A stretch of 64,000 nucleotides of DNA from Rubrivivax sp. (GTDB lineage: Bacteria > Pseudomonadota > Gammaproteobacteria > Burkholderiales > Burkholderiaceae_C): assembly GCA_030653505.1 (NCBI GenBank), contig JAURZK010000098.1:1-64000 (forward strand). Direction: 5' to 3'. Below, in pieces: positions 9,205-18,384 of this stretch (its first letter is position 1; every line of letters starts with the position of its first letter). The translations under genes and the position numbers were made by a program. The notes under the pieces were generated by a model that ran no database searches, had not been told where the DNA came from, and was given only the letters and a program-made list of their open reading frames with translations.

Positions 9205-9636
9205 TCAGCGCGTGGCGCGGCGGCGCACGGCGTCGATGTAGGCGTTGCCGTCGGGCGGCAGCCCGCTGCGCTGGCTGGCCCAGATCATCTCGCCCAGGCA
9301 TTCCATCACCTCGTGGTGCGCGGCATGCAGCGAGTTGCGCCGCGCCGCCAGCAGTTCCACCGCCTGGCGGATGCCGGTGGGCTGGTCGATGGCCACCTGC
9401 TCGTGGATGGACAGGTGCATGGACAGGTGCAGGAAGGGGTTGGTGCGGCCGTCCTCCACGCTGTAGACGGCGGCCAACGCCGCGGCCTCGTCGGCGAGTT
9501 CGGCGTGGTATTCGGGGTGTTCGGCGGTCCAGCGTACGGCGATGGCTTCCATCGCGTCCAGCGGCCGGCCGTCACGCTGCTTGGCGTGGGCGGCGCAGAA
9601 GAATCGCCGCACGTCGGACTGGGAGGGCTGGAACAT
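9205..9636 (-). CDS. DUF1841 family protein
   Basis: A 143-residue protein (MFQPSQSDVRRFFCAAHAKQ) with the DUF1841 layout: HLSMHLSIHEQVAIDQPTGI in the middle and HHEVMECLGEMIW near the end. DUF1841 is a conserved beta- and gammaproteobacterial family of unknown function. It stands alone on the minus strand between the HD-GYP gene and the TSUP gene. The histidine-rich HLSMHLSIHEQ segment could bind metal, but that is speculation. Confidence 0.88.
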   Translation of the reverse strand: MFQPSQSDVRRFFCAAHAKQRDGRPLDAMEAIAVRWTAEHPEYHAELADEAAALAAVYSVEDGRTNPFLHLSMHLSIHEQVAIDQPTGIRQAVELLAARRNSLHAAHHEVMECLGEMIWASQRSGLPPDGNAYIDAVRRRATR

Positions 9637-9721
9637 CCGAGAATTGTCGCCCCGCGCGCGGTCCGCGCCGCGACCGCCAGCCCATCGGGCCCGACAACCC
9701 CCAGCCCGAAGGCTTCAAGAC

Positions 9722-10483
9722 TTGCTCGCCTCCCTGCCCGTCGTCCAGGACCCCTGGTTCTACGCCGTCGCCGTGCCCGCGGTGCTGATCACGGGGCTGT
9801 CGAAGAGCGGCTTTGCCAGCGGCTTCGGCTCGCTGGCCACGCCGATGATGGCGCTGACGCTGCCGGTGCCGCAGGCCGCGGCCATCATGCTGCCGCTGCT
9901 GCTGGCGATGGACGCCACCGGCCTGCAGCAGCTCTGGCGCGAGCGCAACCGCGCACTGGTGCGTCACCTGCTGCCGTGGGCGCTGCTGGGCACGGTGGTC
10001 GGCACGCTGCTCTTCGGTGTGTTCTCCAGTGCCGCCGTCGCCGGTGTGGTGGGGGCGCTGACGCTCGCCTTCCTGGCGCAGCGCCTGCTCTTCCCACCGC
10101 GCGCGGGCGGGCCGCCGGCAGCACGCTGGGTGGGTTCGGCCTGCGCCACGGTGTCGGGCTTCACCAGCTTCGTCGCGCATGCCGGCGGGCCGCCCATCAG
10201 CGCCTGGCTGCTGCCGCTGAAGCTGCCGCCGCGTGAACTGGCGGCGACGATGGCGGTGTACTTCGGCGTCGTCAACCTGTCCAAGGTCGGGCCCTATGCC
10301 TGGCTCGGCTTGCTCGACCTGCGCAACATGGTCACCGCGCTGCTGCTGATGCCGCTGGCACCGCTGGGCGTGTGGGCCGGCGTGTGGCTGACGAAGCGTG
10401 TCAGCCCGGTGCTGTTCTACCGGCTGGCCTATACCGGCATGTTCCTGACCGGCGTGAAACTGCTGTGGGACGGGCTGCGCTGA
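9722..10483 (+). CDS. TSUP (TauE/SafE) family membrane exporter
   Basis: A 253-residue protein with about eight hydrophobic segments and the TSUP signature regions FASGFGSLATPMMAL (about 25-40) and SGFTSFVAHAGGPPISAWLLP (about 137-160). TSUP proteins move sulfonates, sulfite or other organic anions across the inner membrane. The start is taken as the TTG at 9722; a longer frame exists upstream but reads through sequence divergent to the DUF1841 gene. No sulfonate-metabolism gene is adjacent, so the substrate is open. Confidence 0.87.
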   Translation: MLASLPVVQDPWFYAVAVPAVLITGLSKSGFASGFGSLATPMMALTLPVPQAAAIMLPLLLAMDATGLQQLWRERNRALVRHLLPWALLGTVVGTLLFGVFSSAAVAGVVGALTLAFLAQRLLFPPRAGGPPAARWVGSACATVSGFTSFVAHAGGPPISAWLLPLKLPPRELAATMAVYFGVVNLSKVGPYAWLGLLDLRNMVTALLLMPLAPLGVWAGVWLTKRVSPVLFYRLAYTGMFLTGVKLLWDGLR

Positions 10484-10539
10484 CGCGCCATTACCATAGG
10501 CGCCATTCCGCCCGGGGGCGGCCCAGCGAGGAGCACAAC

Positions 10540-11163
10540 ATGCCCGTGATCGTGGTCGCCAACCCCAAGGGCGGTGTCGGCAAGAGCACCCTGGCCACCA
10601 ACGTGGCCGGCTGCCTGGCCGCCGCGGGCCACGCCGTGATGCTGGGCGATGTCGACCGCCAGCAGTCCAGCCGACAGTGGCTCGACCAGCGCCTGCGTGT
10701 GCTGCCACCGCTGCCGCGCATCGCCGGCTGGGACGTCACCACCGACGAGCTTGTCCGCCCGCCCAAGGGCACCACCCACGTCGTGCTCGACACGCCCGCC
10801 GGCCTGCACGGCAAGCGGCTCGACGCCGTGATGAAGATTGCCGACCGCCTTCTCATCCCGCTGCAGCCCAGCCTCTTCGACATCCAGGCCACGCACAACT
10901 TCGTGCAGGAGGTGCGCGCGCACCGCCGTGGCCACGAGGTGAAGTTGGGCCTGGTGGGCATGCGCGTGCGCGAACACACGCGCGCCAACGAGCAGCTGCA
11001 CCACTACCTGAGCACGCTGCCGTTGCCCGTGGTGGCCTGGCTGCGCGACACGCAGAACTACGTGCAGCTGGCGGCACGCGGGCTGACGCTGTGGGACGTG
11101 GCGCCCAGCCGCGTCGAGCGCGACCTCGAGCAATGGGCCCCGCTCGTCGCCTGGGTGGCCTGA
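10540..11163 (+). CDS. Orphan ParA/MinD-type ATPase
   Basis: A 207-residue P-loop ATPase with the deviant Walker A motif ANPKGGVGKSTLATN (about residues 6-20), a Walker A' region (MLGDVDRQQSSRQWL) and a Walker B-like HVVLDTPAG. The ATG at 10540 follows a good AGGAG. No ParB or parS is seen, so it is not a standard partition system; in this group such single ParA proteins are often chromosomal orphans. The MaoC-like gene starts 15 bases downstream on the same strand. Confidence 0.88.
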   Translation: MPVIVVANPKGGVGKSTLATNVAGCLAAAGHAVMLGDVDRQQSSRQWLDQRLRVLPPLPRIAGWDVTTDELVRPPKGTTHVVLDTPAGLHGKRLDAVMKIADRLLIPLQPSLFDIQATHNFVQEVRAHRRGHEVKLGLVGMRVREHTRANEQLHHYLSTLPLPVVAWLRDTQNYVQLAARGLTLWDVAPSRVERDLEQWAPLVAWVA

Positions 11164-11178
11164 GGCCGGGGCCGCCGC

Positions 11179-11631
11179 GTGAAGCACCATGCCACGCTGG
11201 CCGGGCTGCAGGCGCTGGTTGGCCAGGACATCGGTTGCAGTGACTGGGTGACGGTCGACCAGGCGCGCATCGACCTCTTCGCCCAGGCCACCGGCGACCA
11301 CCAATGGATCCACACCGACCCGGAGCGCGCCGCCAGCGGGCCTTTCGGTGCCACGGTGGCCCACGGCTACCTCACGCTGAGCCTGGTGCCGATGATGTTC
11401 GAGAGCGGCTTTGCCATCGACGATGTGCGGCTGGGGGTCAACTACGGCCTGAACCGCGTGCGTTTCATGGCACCGGTGAAGGCGGGCAGCCGGCTGCGCG
11501 GCCACTTCCGGCTGCTGGGCTACGCGCCACTGGACGGCGGCGCGCAGCTGACGGTGCAGGTCAGCATCGAGGTCGAGGGTGCGGTCAAACCGGCCTGCGT
11601 GGCCGAGACGGTGTCGCGGCGCTTCGTCTAG
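11179..11631 (+). CDS. MaoC-like (R)-specific enoyl-CoA hydratase-type dehydratase
   Basis: A 150-residue single hot-dog-fold protein. The catalytic Asp-His signature is in DLFAQATGDHQWIHTDPERA, followed by GPFGATVAHGYLTLSLVP, as in PhaJ and MaoC hydratases. It starts with GTG at 11179, 15 bases after the parA stop. It would hydrate or dehydrate acyl-CoA thioesters in the cytoplasm; the exact chain length cannot be told from sequence. Confidence 0.9.
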   Translation: MKHHATLAGLQALVGQDIGCSDWVTVDQARIDLFAQATGDHQWIHTDPERAASGPFGATVAHGYLTLSLVPMMFESGFAIDDVRLGVNYGLNRVRFMAPVKAGSRLRGHFRLLGYAPLDGGAQLTVQVSIEVEGAVKPACVAETVSRRFV

Positions 11632-11719
11632 CGTCGAACCGCGGCGCACCCCCAAATTGGGGGCGCGGCAGAGGATGAGCGCAGGCTCACAATGGTTTTG
11701 TACTCGGCTTGGAGGCGAC

Positions 11720-12490
11720 ATGAAGGTGCTGCTGGTTGACGATCACCCGCTGGTTCTCTCGGCGCTGCAGCAGGTCATCCAGACCGTGGGCAGCGAAACC
11801 ACGGTGGTCGGCGTCGACAGCGCCGCCGCGGCGCGCGCCGCGCTGAAGGCCGACGCCGACTTCGACCTCGTGCTGCTCGACCTGGCGCTGGGCGACGCCG
11901 ACGGCTTCGACGTGCTGGTCGAATTCCGCGCCGCCTACCCGGCGGTGCCGGTGGTCGTGGTGTCGGCTTCCGACCGCGCCAGCGACGTCATCCGCGCCAT
12001 CGACAGCGGCGCCATGGGCTTCGTGCCCAAGCGCAGTTCACACGCCGAACTGCACGAGGCGCTGCGCATGGTGATGACGGGGGCGATGTACGTGCCACCG
12101 TCGATGCTGGGCCTGGACTTCACGCGCGAGGTGCACATGGGCGACACCGTGCCCGGTGTGATGCGCCCGGCCGGCGAGCCGGCTTTCGTGAGCACCGGCG
12201 AAGCCCCGCTAGGCCCCGGCGCGCGCGCCGAGCCGCACCAGAAGGTGCCGACGATGGCCGAGATCGGCCTCACGCCGCGCCAGGCCGAGGTGCTGTCGCT
12301 GCTGCTGCAGGGCCTGCCGAACAAGCTCATCGCGCGCCAGCTCAACCTGTCGGTCGAGACCGTGAAGGACCACGTCGCTGCGGTGCTGCGCGCCCTGGGT
12401 GTCAGCTCGCGCACGCAGGCCGTGCTGGCGGTGAGCCAGATGACGCAGGGGCAAGGCAGCTCCTTCGCCTGGCGGCTGCCCCCACGTTGA
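11720..12490 (+). CDS. LuxR-family response regulator
   Basis: A 256-residue NarL/FixJ-type regulator. The receiver domain opens MKVLLVDDHPLVLSAL with the acidic pair, has the phospho-acceptor Asp in DLVLLDLALGDADG and the conserved Lys in GFVPKRSSH. A linker of about 70 residues (180-240 in nucleotide terms rich in Gly and Pro) leads to a LuxR HTH, LTPRQAEVLSLLLQGLPNK to VKDHVAAVLRALGV. A GGAGG lies 4-8 bases before the ATG at 11720. The hybrid kinase starts 7 bases downstream, so the two form a two-component pair. Confidence 0.93.
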   Translation: MKVLLVDDHPLVLSALQQVIQTVGSETTVVGVDSAAAARAALKADADFDLVLLDLALGDADGFDVLVEFRAAYPAVPVVVVSASDRASDVIRAIDSGAMGFVPKRSSHAELHEALRMVMTGAMYVPPSMLGLDFTREVHMGDTVPGVMRPAGEPAFVSTGEAPLGPGARAEPHQKVPTMAEIGLTPRQAEVLSLLLQGLPNKLIARQLNLSVETVKDHVAAVLRALGVSSRTQAVLAVSQMTQGQGSSFAWRLPPR

Positions 12491-12497
12491 CCACCCG

Positions 12498-14432
12498 ATG
12501 GCGGCCCACCCGGCAGCGCTGGCACAAGACACGGATGCGTTCGCGCCGGCCGTCGTGACAGCCGCCTCGCCGTCCCGGCAGGACAACGCTGCCGCCTTGC
12601 CGCCGCCGTGGTCGGCCGCCGATGCTGCCGCCGCGGGCCGCGTCGACCACATCCGCGCGCTCTACGTGCAGACGCCGGCCACGCTCACCGGCAACCTCAT
12701 CGGCATGGTGCTGATGACGGCCATCTTCGGGCCGCTGGCCGAGCCGGCGAAGATGCTGGGCTGGCTGGCGGTGGCCGCCACGCTGTGGCTGCTGCGGCTG
12801 GCGCACTACGCACGTTTCCGCCACCAGCGCGACGCCGACGGCGACACGCTGCGCCTGTGGCGGCGCAGCTGGATGGTGCTGGTGCTGGCGCAGGGCGCGC
12901 TGTGGGGTGTGGCGGTGTGGCTGTTCTGGGGGCTGGGCACGCCCTACCACGTGGTCTCGCTGATCCTCATCGTCTACAGCTACTGCCTGGGCTCGGTGCA
13001 GCTGCTGGCCACGCAGTCGCGGGTCTTCCTGGCCTTCATCAGCCTGGTGCTCACGCCCACCATCGTGCGCATCGCCAGCGACAGCTCGCAACCCTGGCAC
13101 CTGCAGCTGGCCATCATCCTGACGCTGCTGTTCTGCATCACGGTGCTGATGGCACGCACCTACGGCAGTGCCCTGGGCCAGGCCATCTCGCTGAAGTCGC
13201 GCACCGACGACCTGGCCGAACGCCTGCGCCACGAGATGGTGGTGACCGAAGAGGCCCGCCGTGTCGCCGAGGAAGCCCGCCGCGCCGCCGAGGCCGCCAA
13301 CCGCGCCAAGACGCAGTTCTTCGCCGCCGCCAGCCACGACCTGCGCCAGCCGCTGCACGCCATGGGCCTGTTCGCCGAGGCGCTGCGCCAGCGCAGCCAC
13401 GACCCCGAGGTGGCCAGCCTGGTGAACAGCATCAACGAAAGCGTCGACGCGCTGGAGGGCCTGTTCGGCGAACTGCTCGACATCACGCGCATCGACACCG
13501 GCGGCGTCGAAGTGCACCCGGCGCCGGTGCGCATGCGCGACCTCTTCCAGCGCCTGCGCCTGCACTTCGAACCGGTGGCCTTCGAGAAGGGCCTGATGCT
13601 GAGTTTCCACGGCGAGCAGCATGTGGCGCACGCCGACCCGGTGCTGCTCGAGCGTGTGCTGCGCAACCTGGTCAGCAACGCCATCCGCTACACCGACGAC
13701 GGCGGCGTGCTCGTCAGCTGCCGCCTGCGCACCATGGCCGAGGGCCCGCGGCTGCTGCTGCAGGTCTGGGACAGCGGCATCGGCATTGCCGAAGCCAGCC
13801 TGCCACGCATCTGGGACGAGTTTTTCCAGGTCCACGGCAACCGGCCGCTGGAAGCGCACCAGCGCAAGGGACTGGGCCTGGGGCTGGCCATCGTCAAGCG
13901 TCTCGCGGCGTTGCTGGAAGCGCCGATCGACGTGCGTTCACGCATCGGTCACGGCACCGTGTTCAGCCTGCAGGTGCCGGTGGGCAAGGCACCCCGCAGC
14001 AGCCCCGAAGCCACGCCGGGCAGCGTCAAGCTGCCCATCGGGCTGACGCTGGACGGCCGCTTCATCCTCGTCGTCGAGGACGAGGCCGCGGTGCGCGAAG
14101 GCCTGGTGGTGCTGCTGCAGGCCTGGGGCGCGCGTGTCATCGCCTTCGACACCATCGCGGCGCTGCAAGCCTGGCTGGCCACGCCCGGCATCGAGCCTCC
14201 CCACCTGCAACTGGTGGACTACCGCCTGCCCGAAGGCCGCACCGGCATCGAGGCGCTGGTGGCGATGCGCGCACGCTGGCCCGAGCGCAAGCTGCCGGCC
14301 ATCGTCATCACCGGCAGCAGCATGGGCGGGCACGAGGACGAGGCCGTGACGCACGACTACCACCTGCTGATCAAGCCCGTGCTGCCGAACAAGCTGCGCG
14401 CGATGATCGCCTTCAAGCTGGGCGTGAGATAG
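12498..14432 (+). CDS. Hybrid sensor histidine kinase with C-terminal receiver
   Basis: A 644-residue inner-membrane kinase. Hydrophobic segments lie between about residues 65 and 225. A coiled linker rich in Ala, Glu and Arg then leads to the HisKA box with the phospho-accepting His (AASHDLRQPLHAMGLF, about 278). The HATPase domain has its N box (RNLVSNAIRYTDDGG), G1 (VWDSGIGIAE) and G2 (GLGLGLAIVKRLA). The C-terminal receiver has its acidic pair in FILVVEDEAAV and its Asp in LQLVDYRLPEG. It pairs with the LuxR regulator just upstream. The signal sensed is unknown. Confidence 0.92.
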   Translation: MAAHPAALAQDTDAFAPAVVTAASPSRQDNAAALPPPWSAADAAAAGRVDHIRALYVQTPATLTGNLIGMVLMTAIFGPLAEPAKMLGWLAVAATLWLLRLAHYARFRHQRDADGDTLRLWRRSWMVLVLAQGALWGVAVWLFWGLGTPYHVVSLILIVYSYCLGSVQLLATQSRVFLAFISLVLTPTIVRIASDSSQPWHLQLAIILTLLFCITVLMARTYGSALGQAISLKSRTDDLAERLRHEMVVTEEARRVAEEARRAAEAANRAKTQFFAAASHDLRQPLHAMGLFAEALRQRSHDPEVASLVNSINESVDALEGLFGELLDITRIDTGGVEVHPAPVRMRDLFQRLRLHFEPVAFEKGLMLSFHGEQHVAHADPVLLERVLRNLVSNAIRYTDDGGVLVSCRLRTMAEGPRLLLQVWDSGIGIAEASLPRIWDEFFQVHGNRPLEAHQRKGLGLGLAIVKRLAALLEAPIDVRSRIGHGTVFSLQVPVGKAPRSSPEATPGSVKLPIGLTLDGRFILVVEDEAAVREGLVVLLQAWGARVIAFDTIAALQAWLATPGIEPPHLQLVDYRLPEGRTGIEALVAMRARWPERKLPAIVITGSSMGGHEDEAVTHDYHLLIKPVLPNKLRAMIAFKLGVR

Positions 14433-14530
14433 GGCCCCCCAGCTCGCTGGCGCTCGCTACCCCCCCGGGGGGGAGGCCCCGCAGCGGCCCGGCAGAGCCG
14501 GTTCCGCGCGGGTGGCTGGGTGACGCGGCA
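14433..14530. repeat. GC-palindromic intergenic repeat, REP-like
   Basis: Between the kinase stop and the convergent lldD stop is a dense GC block. It contains a perfect 14-base palindrome of seven C then seven G (14460-14473), preceded by CTCGCTGGCGCTCGCT and followed by CCCCGCAGCGGCCCGGCAG. This composition is familiar from intergenic repeats of Comamonadaceae-type genomes and could serve as a bidirectional terminator between convergent genes. Copy number in the genome cannot be seen from one window. Confidence 0.5.
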
Positions 14531-14549
14531 CCCTGCGAGTGCGTGATGC

Positions 14550-15704
14550 CTACGCTGTGGGGTAGGTGCCGGGCATCAGGATCCTCCGGTCGACGTTGCG
14601 GATGTCGGTGTGGCCGCAGAAGGCCATCGTCACGTCGAGTTCCTTGTGGATGATCTGCAGTGCCTTGGTCACGCCGGCTTCGCCCATCGCACCCAGGCCG
14701 TAGACCATCGCGCGGCCGATCATCGTGCCGCGCGCGCCCAGTGCCCAGGCCTTAAGCACGTCCTGGCCGCTGCGGATGCCACCGTCCATCCAGACCTCGA
14801 TCTTGTCGCCTACCGCCGCGACGATGGCCGGCAAGGCCTCGATGCTGCTGGGCGCGCCGTCGAGCTGGCGGCCGCCGTGGTTGCTGACGACGATGGCGTC
14901 GGCGCCGCTCTTCACCGCGAGCTGGGCGTCCTCGACGTCCATGATGCCCTTCAGGATCAGCTTGCCACCCCACTGTGCCTTGACCCAGGCCACGTCGTCC
15001 CAGTTCAGCCGCGGGTCGAACTGCTCGTTGGTCCAGGCGGCCAGCGAGCTCACGTCGCTGACACCCTTCACATGGCCCACCAGGTTGCGGAAGGTGTGGC
15101 GGCGCGTGCCCATCATGCCCAGGCACCAGCGCGGCTTGGTCGCGATGTCGAGCATGTTGCCCAGCGACGGGATGACGGACGCGCGCAGCTTGTTCTTCAG
15201 GTCCTTGTGACGCTGGCCGATGACCTGCAGGTCCAGCGTCAGCACCAGCGCACTGCACTTGGCGGCCTTGCAGCGGCCGATCATGGCCGCCATCGCATCG
15301 CGGTCGCGCATCATGTAGAGCTGGAACCAAAATGGCGCCGTGGTGTTCTCGGCGATGTCCTCGATCGAGCAGATGCTCATCGTCGACAGCGTGAACGGGA
15401 TGCCGAACTTCTGCGCCGCGCGGGCGGCGTGGATTTCGCCGTCGGCGTGCTGCATGCCGGTCAGTCCCACCGGCGCGATGCACACCGGCATCTTCACGTC
15501 CACGCCCACCATCTTCGTGGCCGTGCTGCGGTTCTCCATGTTCACCGCCACGCGCTGGCGCAGCTTGATCTTCTGGAAGTCAGCGCTGTTCGCGCGGTAG
15601 GTGGTTTCGGTCCAGCTGCCGCTGTCGGCGTAATCGTAGAACATGCGCGGCACGCGCTTCTTCGCCAGCACGCGCAGGTCTTCGATGGTGGTGATGACGG
15701 TCAT
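14550..15704 (-). CDS. lldD: FMN-dependent alpha-hydroxy-acid dehydrogenase (L-lactate dehydrogenase type)
   Basis: A 384-residue member of the L-lactate dehydrogenase/glycolate oxidase family. It opens TIEDLRVLAKKRVPRMFYDYADSGSW, has the APVGLTGMQHADGE FMN-binding stretch, the LILKGIMDVEDAQLAV lysine region, SNHGGRQLDG with the catalytic His and Arg, and WMDGGIRSGQDVLKA for FMN phosphate binding. Substrate is probably L-lactate, with electrons passed to quinone, but related enzymes act on other 2-hydroxy acids. It lies convergent to the hybrid kinase and 85 bases downstream of the dinB stop. Confidence 0.9.
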   Translation of the reverse strand: MTVITTIEDLRVLAKKRVPRMFYDYADSGSWTETTYRANSADFQKIKLRQRVAVNMENRSTATKMVGVDVKMPVCIAPVGLTGMQHADGEIHAARAAQKFGIPFTLSTMSICSIEDIAENTTAPFWFQLYMMRDRDAMAAMIGRCKAAKCSALVLTLDLQVIGQRHKDLKNKLRASVIPSLGNMLDIATKPRWCLGMMGTRRHTFRNLVGHVKGVSDVSSLAAWTNEQFDPRLNWDDVAWVKAQWGGKLILKGIMDVEDAQLAVKSGADAIVVSNHGGRQLDGAPSSIEALPAIVAAVGDKIEVWMDGGIRSGQDVLKAWALGARGTMIGRAMVYGLGAMGEAGVTKALQIIHKELDVTMAFCGHTDIRNVDRRILMPGTYPTA

Positions 15705-15789
15705 GGGGGGTTGTGCTCCTCGAAGCGCCGCATGCTACCGACCGCGCCGGCCTGCGCGATGCGGGCCTGCCCGCAGTCCTGCCGCTGCG

Positions 15790-16923
15790 TTACAGCTTCA
15801 CCAGCGAAGCCGCGCGCACACCCAGCAACCGCAGCCGGCGCCCCAGGTCCACACGCTTCAGGCACAGCCCGGCGGCATGGCGGATGGCCGCGGCGTCGGC
15901 CACCGGCTGCGGCAGCGTGAGGTCGCGCGTGACGGTCTTGAAGTCGTCGAAGCGCAGCTTGATGCCGATGGTGCGCCCCGCGTAACCCTTGCGCTGCAGG
16001 TCCGTGGCCACCTGCTCGGCCAGGTGGGTGAAGACGGCACCGAGTTCCTCGCGGTCGCGCACCGCGTGCAGGTCGCGCTCGAAGGTGGTCTCGCGGCTCA
16101 TCGACACCGGCTCGCCGCGCGTTTCCAGCGGGCGGTCGTCGACGCCGTGCGCGGCGTCGAAGAGCCAGCGGCCGTAGCTGCGGCCGAAGTGTTCCACCAG
16201 CCAGGGTCTGTCGCGCTGTGCGAGCTGGCCGATGGTCTGCACGCCCAGCGCCGTCAGCCTGGCTGCGGCCTTGGGGCCGATGCCGTTGATGCGGCGCACG
16301 CCCATCGGCCAGATGCGGGTGGGGACGTCGTCGTGAGTCAGCACCGTCAGGCCGTCGGGCTTGTCCAGCTCGCTGGCGATCTTGGCCAGCAGCTTGTTCG
16401 GCGTCACGCCTATCGAGCACGACAGCCCGGTGCGGCGGCGCACGTTGTTGCGGATGTCCTGCGCCACCGCGCGCACGCCGCCCTGCGGGTCGTGGCCCAC
16501 CGCGTCCTGAGCACCGGGCACGTGCGTCAGGTCGATGTAGATCTCGTCGATGCCCCGGTCCTCGATCACCGGCGCCACCTCGGCCACTGCGGCCTTGAAT
16601 TCGCGCGAGTAGTGGCGGTACTGCTCGAAGTCCACCGGCAGCAGCACGGCCTGCGGCGCCAGCGCGGCGGCCTTCATCAGGCCCATGCCCGAGTGCACGC
16701 CGAAGTCGCGTGCGGCGTAAGTGGCGGTGGTGATCACGCCGCGGCCGGCGTAACCGGCCAGCGTCGCGAACCGGCGTGTGCCGTCGGGCTGCAGCGCCGG
16801 CTGGTGGCGGCGGCCGCCGCCGATGACCACCGCTTGCCCGGCCAGTTCGGGGTAGCGCAGCAGTTCAACCGACGCATAGAAGGCGTCCATGTCGAGGTGG
16901 GCGATCCAGCGGCGTGGGGGCAT
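15790..16923 (-). CDS. dinB: DNA polymerase IV (Y family)
   Basis: A 377-residue translesion polymerase. The catalytic opening IAHLDMDAFYASVELLRYPEL carries the first metal-binding Asp; YSREFKAAVAEVAPVIEDRGIDEIYIDLT holds the second acidic patch; the thumb HhH motif is in INGIGPKAAARLTALGVQTIGQLA. The little-finger domain fills the C-terminus. A stretch of about 20 residues between GGGRRHQPALQPDGTRRF and ATYAARDFGVHSGM is longer than in E. coli DinB. No LexA box of the CTGT-N8-ACAG type was found upstream by eye. Confidence 0.93.
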   Translation of the reverse strand: MPPRRWIAHLDMDAFYASVELLRYPELAGQAVVIGGGRRHQPALQPDGTRRFATLAGYAGRGVITTATYAARDFGVHSGMGLMKAAALAPQAVLLPVDFEQYRHYSREFKAAVAEVAPVIEDRGIDEIYIDLTHVPGAQDAVGHDPQGGVRAVAQDIRNNVRRRTGLSCSIGVTPNKLLAKIASELDKPDGLTVLTHDDVPTRIWPMGVRRINGIGPKAAARLTALGVQTIGQLAQRDRPWLVEHFGRSYGRWLFDAAHGVDDRPLETRGEPVSMSRETTFERDLHAVRDREELGAVFTHLAEQVATDLQRKGYAGRTIGIKLRFDDFKTVTRDLTLPQPVADAAAIRHAAGLCLKRVDLGRRLRLLGVRAASLVKL

Positions 16924-17025
16924 GTTGGCGGGGTGGGCTGCGCGAGCGTAACGCGGCAGGGCCGGGTCAGCAGGTCACCTGGCGGGCGCTGCCTGTCGTT
17001 CACCAGAAGACACAATACTTCGTAC

Positions 17026-17046
17026 AAATGTGCATAAAGCACATTT
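17026..17046. promoter_or_regulatory. Palindromic operator-like site in lipoprotein promoter region
   Basis: The arms AAATGTGC and GCACATTT form a perfect 8-base inverted repeat around the spacer ATAAA. A TATACT hexamer (17046-17051) that could serve as a -10 box abuts the right arm. The site lies in the AT-richest part of the 178-base gap between the divergent dinB and DUF5666 genes. A regulator bound here would block RNA polymerase; the regulator is unknown. Confidence 0.45.
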
Positions 17047-17101
17047 ATACTGCGGACAAGCGGTGCCGGTGTCGGCCACCGCAACAACCGGGAGATACAC
17101 C

Positions 17102-18322
17102 ATGTCCACCCCTCACAACCCCACCCGTCGCCAGGCTCTCTTTACCGCTACCGGTCTGGCCGCAGCGGCCTTGTTGGCCGCCTGCGGTGGCGGCGGCAGC
17201 GACGCCGGCGCCCCTGCCGGCGCCGGCCCGGCCACGCCCGCCGACGCCAGCACCTACACGCTGGGCGCCATCACCGGTTTCGGCTCGGTCATCGTCGGCG
17301 GCGTGCGCTATGACGACAGCCGCGCCGAGTGTGTCGACGAAGACGGCAACGCCCGCGACCGCAGCCTGCTCAAGCTGGGGATGGTGGTGGCCATCGACGC
17401 CGGCGCCGTCAACCGCGCCGACGCCTCGGCGCTGGCGCTGCGCATCCGCATGGGCAGTGAAATCGTCGGCCCGGTGGGCACCATCGACACCGCCGCGTCC
17501 ACCGTGCAGGTGCTGGGGCAGACGGTGCTGGTCACCACCAGCACGTTGTTCGACGAAACGCTGGCCGGCGGCCTGGCGGCGCTGGCGGCCGGCCGGGTGG
17601 TCGAAGTCCACGGCATCCTCGACCCGGCGAACGCCCGCATCGTGGCCACGCGCATCGAGGCCGAGGACTCGCCGGCCGCCTACAAGGTGCGCGGACCCAT
17701 CGCCAACCTCGACACCACCGCCAAGACCTTCACCGTCAACGGCGAGCTCATCTCCTACGTCGCGCTGCCCGGCGTTCAGGTGCCGCCCGGCTTGACCAAC
17801 GGGCAGATCGTGCGTGTGCTGCTGCAGACGACGCAGGCGGGCGGCGCCTGGGTGGCCATCGCGCTGCGCGGTGGCCTGCGCCTGCCCGACCGTTCGGGTG
17901 AAGCGCACCTGGAAGGCGTGATCACGGCATTCACGACGGCTGCCGAATTCAGCGTCAACGGCCTGCCCGTGGATGCCCGCGGCGCCAGCTTCCCCGACGG
18001 CACCACCGGCATCGGACTCGGCGCACGTGTCGAGGTCGAGGGCATGGTGGTGAACGGCGTGCTCATGGCGAGCAAGGTCGAGATCGAGGAGCGCGGGATG
18101 CCGATGCGGCGCCAGTTCGAACTGCGCGGCGAACTCGGCAACCTGAACACCGCCGGGAAGACCTTCGCGCTGCGCGGTGTGACCGTCTGGTACGGCGGCG
18201 CAACGATGGAGTGGCGAGACGGCACCGAGGCCATGCTGAGCAACGGCCGGCGCATCGAGGTGAGCGGCGTGCTCGCCGCCGACCGCACACGCCTGGAAGC
18301 GCGGCGCATCGAGTTCAAGTGA
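17102..18322 (+). CDS. DUF5666 repeat lipoprotein
   Basis: A 406-residue exported protein. It begins with a twin-arginine-like stretch (TRRQALFTATGLAAAALLAACGGGG) that ends in a lipobox LLAAC, so it is probably a lipoprotein carried by Tat or Sec. After a Gly/Ala/Pro linker come several DUF5666 units, recognisable from repeated patterns: GFGSVIVGGVRYDD, VVEVHGILDP, VRGPIANLD, VEVEGMVVNGVLMASKVEIEE and FELRGELGNLN. DUF5666 is a small OB-like beta domain of unknown role. The start ATG follows GGGAG. Confidence 0.85.
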   Translation: MSTPHNPTRRQALFTATGLAAAALLAACGGGGSDAGAPAGAGPATPADASTYTLGAITGFGSVIVGGVRYDDSRAECVDEDGNARDRSLLKLGMVVAIDAGAVNRADASALALRIRMGSEIVGPVGTIDTAASTVQVLGQTVLVTTSTLFDETLAGGLAALAAGRVVEVHGILDPANARIVATRIEAEDSPAAYKVRGPIANLDTTAKTFTVNGELISYVALPGVQVPPGLTNGQIVRVLLQTTQAGGAWVAIALRGGLRLPDRSGEAHLEGVITAFTTAAEFSVNGLPVDARGASFPDGTTGIGLGARVEVEGMVVNGVLMASKVEIEERGMPMRRQFELRGELGNLNTAGKTFALRGVTVWYGGATMEWRDGTEAMLSNGRRIEVSGVLAADRTRLEARRIEFK

Positions 18323-18384
18323 TGGCCCTGCGCTGAAGCCCCGGGCCGCCCGCTACAGTGCGGGCGGCCCGTTCTGGCTGCCCC

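Noticed and set aside
10540-11163. Plasmid partition locus
   Set aside because: No ParB gene or parS-like palindromes are next to the ParA gene; neighbours are chromosomal metabolism genes.
12402-13859. 485-codon minus-strand frame
   Set aside because: It is antisense to the hybrid kinase, whose His, N, G1 and G2 boxes are clear.
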